Notes under the pieces: generated by a model
Told to the model about the DNA's origin: nothing
The model's input: only the letters and a program-made list of their open reading frames with translations
Databases searched by the model: none
Assembly (NCBI GenBank): GCA_017439585.1
Contig: JAFSIV010000020.1
Location: 1-64,000, forward strand
From: Clostridia bacterium
Lineage (GTDB): Bacteria; Bacillota; Clostridia; Oscillospirales; Acutalibacteraceae
Length of the DNA: 64,000 nucleotides
Direction: 5' to 3'
Made by a program: the position numbers and the translations under genes
In this document: one piece after another, positions 44,684-54,381 of the stretch
Position numbering within the stretch: position 1 is the stretch's first letter
How the letters are laid out: every line of letters begins with the position of its first letter

Positions 44684-44745
44684 TTTTGTAGGGTAGGCAT
44701 TTATGCCTACCGCAAACGGAACGGATAAATCCGTTCCCTACAAAA
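44684..44745. repeat. bipartite REP-like element with GTAGGG/CCCTAC ends
   Basis: Outer inverted repeat TTTTGTAGGG (44684-44693) / CCCTACAAAA (44736-44745) encloses two hairpins, GGTAGGCAT/ATGCCTACC and GGAACGGAT/ATCCGTTCC. It is the most complete copy of the palindrome family seen at 568 and 23641. The remaining 350 bases up to 45095 hold a long leader with no gene or known RNA family that I recognise, ending in AAAGGAGAAAA before the next start. Confidence 0.75.
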
Positions 44746-45095
44746 TGATTAATATATTCTATTATGAAATCTTTTTCAAAAACCATTTTGGATAAGGTTA
44801 AAATTTAATAAACCCATTCCAAATGATTTCGATACCCCGATGTTTTAATAACATCAAAACAAATTGAACATAGGAAATACGAGGCTAAAAAGTGGATATT
44901 AAATTTGAGCGAGAGAGACGGAATATTTTTTGATAATAGAATGAGAGACTGTTATCAACCGAATTTAATATTTGTAATCTAGCGTCTTATTCATACGATA
45001 TGTTCTAAAAGAAAGGGGGATATGCTTCCCAAGTTTTTGAATAATCGTATTTTCCATTCGCGATTAAAAAAATTTATAAAGGAGAAAATTAGAAA

Positions 45096-48000
45096 ATGAG
45101 AAAAACTAAAAAACTCTTAAGCGTTTTAATAGCAGTTGTTTTGGCATTCTCATGCTTCGCTGCTATCCCGATGACAGCATCTGCTGCAACAACGGTTACA
45201 ACGGCTGACCAATTAACAGCAGCTTTGGCTGATACTAGCGTTGAGCACATTATCATTGGCGCTTCAATTTCAACCTCAACAACATTCACTGTTAATAGAG
45301 CGGTTACTCTTGAAGGTGCAACCAATGTTTCGGGTTACCATCTTGATGGCGGTAAGCTTGATATTTCAGGAAACGCAACTATATTAATTAAGAATGTTAA
45401 AATTACCAGAGGCTCAGATACCGTAAAGGTTTCGGGCAGTCCAACGGTAACTATTTCCGGCGGTGAGATTTATTGCTCAAACAGCGGTACTGGTAACGAA
45501 GGTGGTTTATATGTTACCGATTTTAACGGAACTTTAACAGTTACTGATGATGCTATTATCAAAGGTAAAAACTGGGCATATTATACCGGCACTTCAAAAA
45601 CCCAGACAGGTACTGTATATTTCCGCGATGCACAAATTTGCAAGGAAACCGGCGGTAGAGCAGACCTTATGAACCTCAGAGGTTCTTTAACTACTGAATT
45701 CGGCGGCGGAACTGCTGACCAGCAGGTTAATGTAACAGGTCACGGAATGCTAATTAGTACTGCTGACGGTAGTGCTTCTAATAAAATTAAAATCACTATT
45801 AAAGACGGCGCTGTATTCACCGAGCAAACAGGTGCTTACGGTATATATGTAAATAATGCTGTTAATCTTTTGATTTATGGCGGCGAATTCAATTTTGCAG
45901 GCGCTGCCCTAGTTATTAATGACGGTGGTTCATATACTAGAATTAGCGGCGGTGTTTTCAACTGTTCAAATGAAAGAATCATTCAAAAGAATAACGGTGC
46001 TTTAACTGTTACAGGCGGTACATTTAATAATACAGCTGGCGGCGCAGTTATTAAAACCGCTTCCGGTAAGCCAAATGGTGCATTATGGGTAGAAGGCGGT
46101 ACTTATAGCACAACAGGTACTCCCTTCGTATTCGAGGCTGCTTGCCAAACCACTTTCCAAAATGTTGATATAACCTGCAATACCGATGCTCCTATGGTTA
46201 AGGTTGGCTCAGGTGTTACTGTTAGATTAGATAATGCAAACTTAACCAGCAATGATTTAGTTATTGAACCTGCTGCAGATTCAGTTATCGAAATGGTTAA
46301 TCCATCAACCTTAACATCTGTTAACGGTATTGCTGTTCCCGCAGGAACTACTCTTCCTGAGGGTATTACCGTTAATAACGGCGGCGAGGCTGTTAAGCTT
46401 GCAGAAGTTAACGGTGTTAAATATGATGTTTTAGCTGATGCTTTGGCTGCTGTTGAAGAGGGTGGAACTCTCAATATTATCGCTGAGCTTGGCGACACCA
46501 CTCTTGATGCAGATAAGACATATACTGTTAAAACAATAGGCGACGGCGTTGTAAACGGCAGAATAACTGTTACTGCTGGTAATGTTACATTTGACGCTGT
46601 AACTGCTTATGCAATAGCTGCTTCTAATGCTGCTAATGTTGTTATTGACGGTTGTACTCTTATAAGCGATAATTATACTTCTATAAGATTAAATGATAAT
46701 GCAACAGGTACTATAACCGTTAAAAACGGAACTGTTGTTTCTACTGGCGATTTAGCTTTCAAAATGAATGCAAACAGCACAGGTACTATTAATTTTGAAG
46801 ATTGTACTTTAACCAATACTTCAGGCGACTTTGCTCGTATAGACGGTAACGGTACTATCAATGTTGGTAAAGAAGACGGTTCTGCAACTGTTGTTTTCAA
46901 CAGCTCTGGCGATACCTTCTGGACCTCAGCTGACGGCGGCGGTAACGGTTCTGCTACCATTAATGTTTATGACGGTGTTGAAGTTAACGGCGGTTTGCCC
47001 TTTAACCTTAACTCAAATAACGTAACCGTTAATATCTATGGCGGTACTTTCACTCCCGGTTCTGATAAGAACTTTATGAAACTCCGCAGAACTGCAACTG
47101 TTAATATCTATGATGCGGTTGTAAACCAAAATGTTGACTATTCAGCAATTTTTGTTGATGGTGGTACTCATAATATCAATATTGAGGGCGGCGAATTCTA
47201 TGGCGTTGTTGTTGATGTTGATAGCGATGTTGCAGGCGGTACTTTAAATGTTACCGGCGGTACATATCTTGATAGTTCTGACCAAGTATTCTTTAAACTT
47301 GGCAGCACAGCAATGGCATACAAATTTACAGGTGTTACTCTCGTTCGCGAAGAAAACTTAGCTCCTCTCTTTGAAATGGCAGACGGAACTTATGCTGAGT
47401 TTGATACTTGTGAACTTAATGCTGGTGGCGGCTTTGCCGGTTCAATGGTATTCCAAGGCACAAGCGCTGCTATGGTTAAGCTTATTGAGACTGAATTAGT
47501 TGATGATTCATTTGAAGAAGTTACTATTATTTATGATGCAGTAGTTTGCTCAATTAATGGCGTTGAGTATCATACCTTTGAGGATGCTATGGAAGCAGTT
47601 CAAGATGGCGATACCGTATTGCTTATTGATGAAGCTGTTGGCGCTATTAATTTCAATGCAGATAAAACTTATACAGTTGATTGCAACGGCTATCATTTAG
47701 CAGGTACAACAACTGTTAGCGCAGGTAATGTTACATTTGTTAATGTGGAGGCAACAGCAGGTATTGTTGCTGATGGCGCTGCTAACATAGTTATTGAGGG
47801 CGGTTATATTGAAGCCGGAACCGCTTTAACCTTAGCTTCAACCTTTACAGGTACTCTCACCGTTAAGGACGACGCTGCTATCACTGGTTCCTCTTATGCA
47901 ATTCAAGAATATGCAGGTAATACAGGTACTCTTAACCTTGAAAACTGCACATTGACCGACACAAGCGGCGACTTTGCTAAGCTCGAAGGCGCAGGAACTA

Positions 48001-51000
48001 TTAACTTAGGTACTGCAGACGGCGAAGGCAAGGCTATTATCAACGGCGCAGGTAATGTGGACGTATTCTGGTTCACCTCTACAGGTGGAACAACATTTAA
48101 TGTTTACGCAGGCGCTGAAATCAATGGAGGTACACCGTTTAACATTAACGGTTCAGGTGTTCCAACCATTAATGTTTATGGCGGTAAATTAGTATCCACC
48201 GCTCACAGACAGATTTTCAATGTTCAGAAAACGGCTAACATTAATATTTCAGGCGGTACTTTCTCTAACAACAGCTCAGCTTCTGGCGATGCAGCTTACA
48301 TGGGCGAAGTTGTTTGGGTTAGAGCTAATGCTGCAAACACAGTAGTAAATGTTACAGGTGGTACCTTCGCAGGCGCTTCTGCTCGCGGAAACGATACCAG
48401 TATCTTGGGTACTGTTTCAGATGTTGAAAATGTAACCTTTAATGTTTCAAATGTAACCTTTAATATGGGCGCAAGCGCTGCTGTTATTAAGCATCAAGCT
48501 GCTAGCGGTAATGTAACTCTTACCAATGTTAAGGTTAACCATTCAGGCACAGGCGCCGCTATTGATATTACAGGCGGCAACGGAAAGGTTGTTACAATCA
48601 ACGGTTGTAACTTCACAGCATATGAGGCAGTTGTTAACTTCGCAGTTGAAGGCGAAAATACTATGACTGTTAACTTCGAAGGCGAAAAGACAACATTAAC
48701 TTCCAGCTTAGGTGAAGTTATTGTTAAGACTGATGGTGTTACGATCAACGGTTTAGAAAATGCAGAAGAAGTTATTAAGTATGATGGTATCACACCTAGA
48801 ATGCTCAGAATCGCTGGTAAGACCAGAGATGATTATCCAAATGTTAACCGCGATATGCGCATCGAAGGCAACACAACATATACTTATTCATTTAATTACA
48901 GAGCAACCGGCGGTGCGGTTCCTTATATCACTGTTCAGTATAAGAATACAGAAGGTGATTGGGTAGATATTGAGGCTGCTACCGATACAGGCGCTTATGC
49001 TGAATACACCTTCACATTAGGCGAAGTTCCCGCAGATACAAGCACATTCCGTATCCGTTTAGGTAGCAAGGCACCAGCTGCTATTGCTTCTAGCGGTACT
49101 GTATACTTCGCAAATTTAACTCTTAAAGCTGCTGATTCCGATGAAAACCTCATCGAAAACGGCAATTTCGCTTCCGGTCCTAAGGCTTGGAACATTGGTA
49201 ATAACAACCCTGCAGCATGCTATGATTTTGAATTCATTCCTTATGTTGCTGAGTTGTTTGATGATGAAGCTCTTACCAATAATAATGCAGCTCTTCTCTT
49301 AAAGGGTGGCGCAAGACACGAAGCTCAGTTCTTTGTAGCTCTTGATGCAGGCGCTTCTTATACCTTCAAGTTTGACTATCGTTCAAACACTTCTTTCTTC
49401 ACTGTTGGTGCTTATAACGGTGCTGTTATTGAAGAAGTATCTACCGAAGGCTTCACTAAGACTTATACAATTAGCAACCCAACCGAAGCTGCTATTAAAG
49501 CTAGAGTTTACTTCCGTTTAGGTGCAGATAGCTATGATGCTAATTTGTATCTCTCTAACCTCGTTCTCTTCAATAATGCTGATGCAAATCAGACTAACAT
49601 TATTGCAGACCTTAACCCAATATTCGGAACTGCTGATAATATTCGTATGAGTCAAAACGGCGAAAATGCAGTTAAGAATATTATCGGTCATGGTTGGTTA
49701 GGTAACTTCCAATCTGATTCCGATGGCGGAAATGTTAACGTAGGTTCAAGCAAATACACAAGCATCGTTGAAATTCCTGAAGATTTCTTCACAGTTTACG
49801 AAGATGCTCAAATCCTTGTTAACTTAAAGCAAATCCTTGTTGGTTTAGCTCAAAAATCAATTAATCCTTATGAAGATGCTAACAACGATGGTGATGTTAG
49901 TCTTAAAGACTTAATCAGAGTTCAAAAGAGAGCTCTTGGTCTCTTAGGTTCTGATGCTGCTGAGGCTGAGCTCAAAGCAGTTATTGATGCAGGTGTTGAA
50001 ACTGCTACCAATGGCGCTGCTTACTATGTAGAAACTGTTGAAGATCTTAAAAATGCTGTTAGCAAGTCTGGTACAAAGACTATCTTCTTAAAACGCGGTA
50101 ATACTTATCGCTCAACTAGTGAGATTGCATTGAATTCTAACACAACACTTTCTGCTTATGGCGAAGGTGCTAAACCTGAAATCATTGGTTCTGCTAAGGA
50201 TTATGCAACTTCTACTTGGACCGATAACGGTAACAACATTTGGTCTGTTTCATTAGGTTCTTCTAGTGAAGTTGGTAATATCTACTTATTCAAGGGTAAC
50301 GAAGTTATCTCAGGTGTTGGCTTCACAGGTACTCGCACTGCTGGTACAACCCGTTTCACAAGTGATGCAGAGCTTGCTAACCAAGGTGATTATTATCAAA
50401 GCGGAAGCACCCTCAGAATTTATTCTGTTGGTAACCCTGCAACTGTTTATGATCGCATTGAAATCGCTCAATCTAATACACTTCTCGGTCTTGCAAACAA
50501 TGTAACAGTTGAAAATATCGCTGTTAAGTATTCCGGCGGTCATGGTATGCAAGGTAGTAATAACCTCCAAAATGTAACCGTTAGATACTGTGAAGTGGCT
50601 TATGTTGGCGGTAGAACAAACAATGGCCAGGGCGATCCTCTTGGTAACGGTATTGAGTTTGGTAACGGCGGTTCTAACCTCGAAGCATCTTACAACTATG
50701 TATATCAGTGCTACGATTCCGCTATCACTCCTCAAGCTTATGATGCAGGCAAAAACTTTGAAAACGTTCGTATCACCAACAACCTCTTAACCAATAACTT
50801 CTATGGTTTAGAAATTTGGGGTACAAGTAACAGCTTGTTGAAGGATATACTTGTTGAAGGCAATATCATTGCTAATACAGGTTACTGCTGGTCATTCGAG
50901 CAACGTCCATTAGATGGTAACATCGCTATGTTCTCAGCTCATATCTATGGCGGTAGAAATACCTATAATGCAAATGCTAACAACAGCATTATCATTAGAA

Positions 51001-51254
51001 ACAACACATTCTCCAATGCTAGAGTAAATATCATCTGCTGGTTCTGGGGCGGTGTTGAAGGCGTTGAAGTTGCTAAATATCCATATCTTACAACCGAAGG
51101 CAATATCTACTATCAAGATAATGTTAACTGGGATGGTTACATTATGAGATACGGTGATGTTGATAGCTTCGATTATGCAACATCTCAAGAAAGCTTAGCA
51201 GATGCTGTTAGCGCATTTGATGAGAATGCACTTCTTGTTGCATGGCTTGGATAA
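45096..51254 (+). CDS. giant secreted beta-helix protein (2052 residues) with CBM-like, dockerin-like and lyase-like parts
   Basis: A signal peptide (VLIAVVLAFSCFAAIPMTAS, ending ASA) leads to three beta-helix blocks. Blocks 2 and 3 each begin with NGVxYxxxxDAxxAV (residues about 435 and 817), i.e. an internal duplication of about 380 residues rich in NGGTF-like turns. Residues 1235-1505 hold two CBM4/9-like beta-sandwiches, the second starting ENLIENGNFASGPKAWN. Near 1577-1625 is a dockerin-like segment with one intact calcium loop, DANNDGDVSLKDLIRVQKRA. Residues 1640-2052 are the same beta-helix as the 451- and 542-residue paralogues (VRYCEVAYVGG, LGNGIEFGNGG, YNYVYQCYDSAITPQ). No cell-wall sorting signal is seen at the C-terminus (VAWLG). 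Confidence 0.82.
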   Translation: MRKTKKLLSVLIAVVLAFSCFAAIPMTASAATTVTTADQLTAALADTSVEHIIIGASISTSTTFTVNRAVTLEGATNVSGYHLDGGKLDISGNATILIKNVKITRGSDTVKVSGSPTVTISGGEIYCSNSGTGNEGGLYVTDFNGTLTVTDDAIIKGKNWAYYTGTSKTQTGTVYFRDAQICKETGGRADLMNLRGSLTTEFGGGTADQQVNVTGHGMLISTADGSASNKIKITIKDGAVFTEQTGAYGIYVNNAVNLLIYGGEFNFAGAALVINDGGSYTRISGGVFNCSNERIIQKNNGALTVTGGTFNNTAGGAVIKTASGKPNGALWVEGGTYSTTGTPFVFEAACQTTFQNVDITCNTDAPMVKVGSGVTVRLDNANLTSNDLVIEPAADSVIEMVNPSTLTSVNGIAVPAGTTLPEGITVNNGGEAVKLAEVNGVKYDVLADALAAVEEGGTLNIIAELGDTTLDADKTYTVKTIGDGVVNGRITVTAGNVTFDAVTAYAIAASNAANVVIDGCTLISDNYTSIRLNDNATGTITVKNGTVVSTGDLAFKMNANSTGTINFEDCTLTNTSGDFARIDGNGTINVGKEDGSATVVFNSSGDTFWTSADGGGNGSATINVYDGVEVNGGLPFNLNSNNVTVNIYGGTFTPGSDKNFMKLRRTATVNIYDAVVNQNVDYSAIFVDGGTHNINIEGGEFYGVVVDVDSDVAGGTLNVTGGTYLDSSDQVFFKLGSTAMAYKFTGVTLVREENLAPLFEMADGTYAEFDTCELNAGGGFAGSMVFQGTSAAMVKLIETELVDDSFEEVTIIYDAVVCSINGVEYHTFEDAMEAVQDGDTVLLIDEAVGAINFNADKTYTVDCNGYHLAGTTTVSAGNVTFVNVEATAGIVADGAANIVIEGGYIEAGTALTLASTFTGTLTVKDDAAITGSSYAIQEYAGNTGTLNLENCTLTDTSGDFAKLEGAGTINLGTADGEGKAIINGAGNVDVFWFTSTGGTTFNVYAGAEINGGTPFNINGSGVPTINVYGGKLVSTAHRQIFNVQKTANINISGGTFSNNSSASGDAAYMGEVVWVRANAANTVVNVTGGTFAGASARGNDTSILGTVSDVENVTFNVSNVTFNMGASAAVIKHQAASGNVTLTNVKVNHSGTGAAIDITGGNGKVVTINGCNFTAYEAVVNFAVEGENTMTVNFEGEKTTLTSSLGEVIVKTDGVTINGLENAEEVIKYDGITPRMLRIAGKTRDDYPNVNRDMRIEGNTTYTYSFNYRATGGAVPYITVQYKNTEGDWVDIEAATDTGAYAEYTFTLGEVPADTSTFRIRLGSKAPAAIASSGTVYFANLTLKAADSDENLIENGNFASGPKAWNIGNNNPAACYDFEFIPYVAELFDDEALTNNNAALLLKGGARHEAQFFVALDAGASYTFKFDYRSNTSFFTVGAYNGAVIEEVSTEGFTKTYTISNPTEAAIKARVYFRLGADSYDANLYLSNLVLFNNADANQTNIIADLNPIFGTADNIRMSQNGENAVKNIIGHGWLGNFQSDSDGGNVNVGSSKYTSIVEIPEDFFTVYEDAQILVNLKQILVGLAQKSINPYEDANNDGDVSLKDLIRVQKRALGLLGSDAAEAELKAVIDAGVETATNGAAYYVETVEDLKNAVSKSGTKTIFLKRGNTYRSTSEIALNSNTTLSAYGEGAKPEIIGSAKDYATSTWTDNGNNIWSVSLGSSSEVGNIYLFKGNEVISGVGFTGTRTAGTTRFTSDAELANQGDYYQSGSTLRIYSVGNPATVYDRIEIAQSNTLLGLANNVTVENIAVKYSGGHGMQGSNNLQNVTVRYCEVAYVGGRTNNGQGDPLGNGIEFGNGGSNLEASYNYVYQCYDSAITPQAYDAGKNFENVRITNNLLTNNFYGLEIWGTSNSLLKDILVEGNIIANTGYCWSFEQRPLDGNIAMFSAHIYGGRNTYNANANNSIIIRNNTFSNARVNIICWFWGGVEGVEVAKYPYLTTEGNIYYQDNVNWDGYIMRYGDVDSFDYATSQESLADAVSAFDENALLVAWLG

Positions 51255-51308
51255 GCATTAAACTTAAATATACTTTTTAGTATAAAGAAATTTAAGGTTT
51301 AAATAATT

Positions 51309-51340
51309 TAATTCCGAGGGAGGAAACTCCCTCGGAATTA
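51309..51340. terminator. strong hairpin after the giant secreted protein
   Basis: 14-bp stem TAATTCCGAGGGAG, GAAA tetraloop, perfect complement. It is not followed by a T-run, so it may stabilise or attenuate the mRNA rather than terminate it. Confidence 0.6.
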
Positions 51341-51357
51341 GGTGTGTTAATATATAT

Positions 51358-51490
51358 AAATGCAAAATGCAATATGCAAAATGCAAAGTGCAAAATTATA
51401 TTAGATTTTAAAAAGTTGATAAATGAGAATTTATCTGCTGTTTAAAGTCCAATATTTGAAATGTGAAATGCAAAGTGCAAAATGCAAAAT
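51358..51490. repeat. two clusters of TGCAAAA heptad repeats
   Basis: 51358-51396 and 51459-51490 consist of imperfect ATGCAAA/GTGCAAA units, like those at 44640. The second cluster overlaps the 5' extension of the following open frame, which argues against translation starting there. Confidence 0.65.
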
Positions 51491-51520
51491 ATAATTCCAA
51501 GAAAGGAAATGGTAATTATT

Positions 51521-54346
51521 ATGATGAGGAATAAGGTTTGTAGACTTGTATCATTGGTATTAGCTTTAAGTATGCTATTAGGTCTCGGCTGCTATGCCGC
51601 TGAGGGTGATAGTGTTACTTCTGAGGCAGAAACTAATATTGATACAATTACTTCTGCTGAGGATATAAGTCCCACCGCGTATGCTTCTTACATATCAAAG
51701 GTGGACAACACTTTGGCTTCAAAGGATATCGAGTTTGATACCAATTTTAAGGTTACAAGCAATCCTACCAAATTAGAGGTAGAGGTTGCCCAAGCAGGTT
51801 TATATACCTTAGGTTTTTCTTATCTTGCAACTGATAAGGCTAACAGTGAATTGACCTTTTCTTTGAAAATAGACGGTAAGCTTCCTTTTGATGAGGCTGA
51901 AAAGTTTAATTTATTAAGAATTTATGAGAATGACGGTAAAGTTCGTGTTGACGGTCTCGGCAACCAATTTGCTCCAACTCAGATTCCAACAAAAGAATAT
52001 TATTTTGATATTTTAACCGATATTACCGATTGGACTAATGACCCTTATATGTTCTATCTCACCGCCGGCAAGCATGAGTTTGAATTTACCGGTCTTTACG
52101 GTGAGTTTGATGTTAAAAAGATGATTTTAGGCGGAGAAAAGCAGGTTGAATCTTATAAAAAGCCTAGCGGAGATTTTTATAAGGGCAAGCCTATTATTAT
52201 CGAGGGTGAGGACGCAAAGCTTAAAACTAGCTATTGGTTAGCAGGCAAAAGCGATAACTCAACCGTTGATATAACTCCTAACGACCCCTACAATACATTG
52301 GTTAACTATATTGGTGGCGGTAACTGGTCCAAAAACGGCGACACATTAACTTGGGAAACCCCCGAAATGAAAGCCGGATATTATAATATCGGTTTTATTT
52401 ATCGCCAAAGCACAATTATCGGTGCTAAGGTTTACAGAAGCTTAAAAATCGACGGCGAGTCTCCCTTTAAAGAGGCAGATGAGCTCGGCTTCGCTTATAC
52501 ATATTCTTGGAAAGAAACAACCTTCGCAGACCATAAAGATAATCCTTATTATGTTTATTTCTCAGAAGGCAAGCATACTATCTCTTTAAGCGTTATCCCA
52601 GGCGAGATTGACGGTGTTCGCAACAGTTTAAAGCAAGCAGTTTCCGATATCGGCGACCTTTATATTGATATAACAATGATAACCGGTGAATCGGTTGATA
52701 CATACCGCGATTACGATTTATTCTCTCAAATTTCCGATATGGAGGAGAGACTTAAAAAAATCCGCAAAACCTTAAATGATTGCAGCAAAGAGCTTCAAGA
52801 GATAACAGGTGAGAAGAGCGGTTCTTATATCTCTATTATCGACAATATGCGACAAGTTTTGGAGTTAATGCTCGATAACAAGTATACCGCCCACCGCTAT
52901 AAATCAAATTATTACTCAAAATACACCTCTTTGGCATCTGTTCTTTTTGAAATGAACTCTATGCCGCTTGATATTGATAAAATTTCGCTTTATGCAAAAG
53001 ACGATAAGCCCTTTGAAAAGGCCAATATGTTTGAAAAGGCTATATATTCTATCGAAAGATTTTTCGTTTCCTTTGTAAACGATTATAACAATATCTCGGT
53101 TGCAGATGGAAACAGCGACGAAAGTGTTACTATTTGGGTTAACTGGGGACGCGACCAAGCGCAAGTTCTAAACTCTCTTATTCAAACCTCGTTTACTCCC
53201 AAAGAAAAAATTTCGGTTAATGTTCAGCTTGTTAACGCATCAATCGTTCAGGCAATTCTTTCAGGAAAAGGACCCGACTGTTTGCTTCAACATTCAAGAA
53301 GCGAACCGGTTAACCTTGCAATGCGTGGAGTGCTTTATGATATGACAAAGTTCTCCGATTATAAGGATGTTTTGAAAGATTTCGGTGTTGACGCCGCATT
53401 ACCTTATTACTATAAGGGCGGTTTATACGGTATTCCTGATACTCAGTCCTTCTACCTATTATATTATAGAAAAGACATATTAGAAGAAATGGATATTGAC
53501 ATTTCAAATGTTAACGAATGGACTTGGGATTATTTTGAGGAGGTTGTAAGTCTTCTTGCAACCAATAACCTAACCGCTTGGCTTCCTAACAACACTGCAA
53601 CAAGTGTTGGACAGGCAAATGCAGGTATAGGAAGTATCAATATTTTCCCAACACTTATGTTGCAAAATGGTGTTGATATTTACAGGGAAGACGGCAGAAG
53701 CACTAATTTATCCTCTGCTGATACTGCTGCGGTATTCAAAGAGTGGACCGATTATTATACCAAGCTCAGAATGCCTAGAACAATGGATTTCTATAACCGT
53801 TTCAGAACAGGTTCTTGTCCGGTTGGTATTTCAACTCATACTATGTATACCACATTAAAGGCAGCCGCTCCCGAAATCGAAGGTTTATGGAGTGTAGCTC
53901 TTGTTCCGGGTACTGTTCAAGAGGATGGCTCGGTAAGCCATATTTCCTCAGGCGGCGGAACAGCTTGTTCTATTATGCAAAACACCAAAAACCCCGAAGC
54001 TTCATGGAAGTTTATTAAATGGTGGGTTTCGGCTGAAACACAGCTTGCTTATTCAAACGAAATCGAAACAATCTTAGGACCTACCGGTCGTGTTTCGGTA
54101 TCTAATACAGAGGCTTTCAATGCTCTCGAATGGGATATGGATATGAAGGATACCATTTCTACCGCTTTCAGTCAGATTAGAGAAGTTCCTGAATATCCGG
54201 GTAGTTATTATGTTTCTCGTTCTGTATATCAAAGCTATTGGAATGTTGTTGAAAACAACCAGAGTTCAAAGGAAATGCTTTTGAAATACAGCGAAGAAGC
54301 AAATGTTGAAATTGAACGCAAATGGCTTCAGTATGAAAACAGATAA
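51521..54346 (+). CDS. solute-binding protein with fused sugar-binding-like N-terminal modules
   Basis: About 941 residues, twice the size of a normal binding protein. A hydrophobic signal (CRLVSLVLALSMLLGLGCYA) is followed by two similar beta-sandwich modules (residues about 45-200 and 215-390; the second begins KGKPIIIEGEDAKLKTSYW, a CBM35/CBM6-like entry), a coiled coil (MEERLKKIRKTLNDCSKELQ), and a family 1 solute-binding domain from about residue 535 (VTIWVNWGRDQAQVLNSLI; GPDCLLQHSR; YYKGGLYGIPDTQ). The longest frame starts at 51482 inside heptad repeats; ATG 51521 just before the signal is preferred. It is followed closely by a matching MalF/MalG pair, so it is the receptor of that transporter. 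Confidence 0.85.
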   Translation: MMRNKVCRLVSLVLALSMLLGLGCYAAEGDSVTSEAETNIDTITSAEDISPTAYASYISKVDNTLASKDIEFDTNFKVTSNPTKLEVEVAQAGLYTLGFSYLATDKANSELTFSLKIDGKLPFDEAEKFNLLRIYENDGKVRVDGLGNQFAPTQIPTKEYYFDILTDITDWTNDPYMFYLTAGKHEFEFTGLYGEFDVKKMILGGEKQVESYKKPSGDFYKGKPIIIEGEDAKLKTSYWLAGKSDNSTVDITPNDPYNTLVNYIGGGNWSKNGDTLTWETPEMKAGYYNIGFIYRQSTIIGAKVYRSLKIDGESPFKEADELGFAYTYSWKETTFADHKDNPYYVYFSEGKHTISLSVIPGEIDGVRNSLKQAVSDIGDLYIDITMITGESVDTYRDYDLFSQISDMEERLKKIRKTLNDCSKELQEITGEKSGSYISIIDNMRQVLELMLDNKYTAHRYKSNYYSKYTSLASVLFEMNSMPLDIDKISLYAKDDKPFEKANMFEKAIYSIERFFVSFVNDYNNISVADGNSDESVTIWVNWGRDQAQVLNSLIQTSFTPKEKISVNVQLVNASIVQAILSGKGPDCLLQHSRSEPVNLAMRGVLYDMTKFSDYKDVLKDFGVDAALPYYYKGGLYGIPDTQSFYLLYYRKDILEEMDIDISNVNEWTWDYFEEVVSLLATNNLTAWLPNNTATSVGQANAGIGSINIFPTLMLQNGVDIYREDGRSTNLSSADTAAVFKEWTDYYTKLRMPRTMDFYNRFRTGSCPVGISTHTMYTTLKAAAPEIEGLWSVALVPGTVQEDGSVSHISSGGGTACSIMQNTKNPEASWKFIKWWVSAETQLAYSNEIETILGPTGRVSVSNTEAFNALEWDMDMKDTISTAFSQIREVPEYPGSYYVSRSVYQSYWNVVENNQSSKEMLLKYSEEANVEIERKWLQYENR

Positions 54347-54381
54347 TAAACTTACTTTGTATATGAAATTGTGGTGAATTT

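Noticed and set aside
44836..44984. Open stretch of about 48 codons in the leader of the giant gene
   Set aside because: No start codon with ribosome-binding site, no recognisable family, and it lies in a low-complexity AT-rich leader; probably chance.
46103..46960. Frames on the minus strand inside the giant secreted protein
   Set aside because: Val/Pro/Ser-rich mirror translations of repetitive beta-helix codons, a typical antisense artefact.
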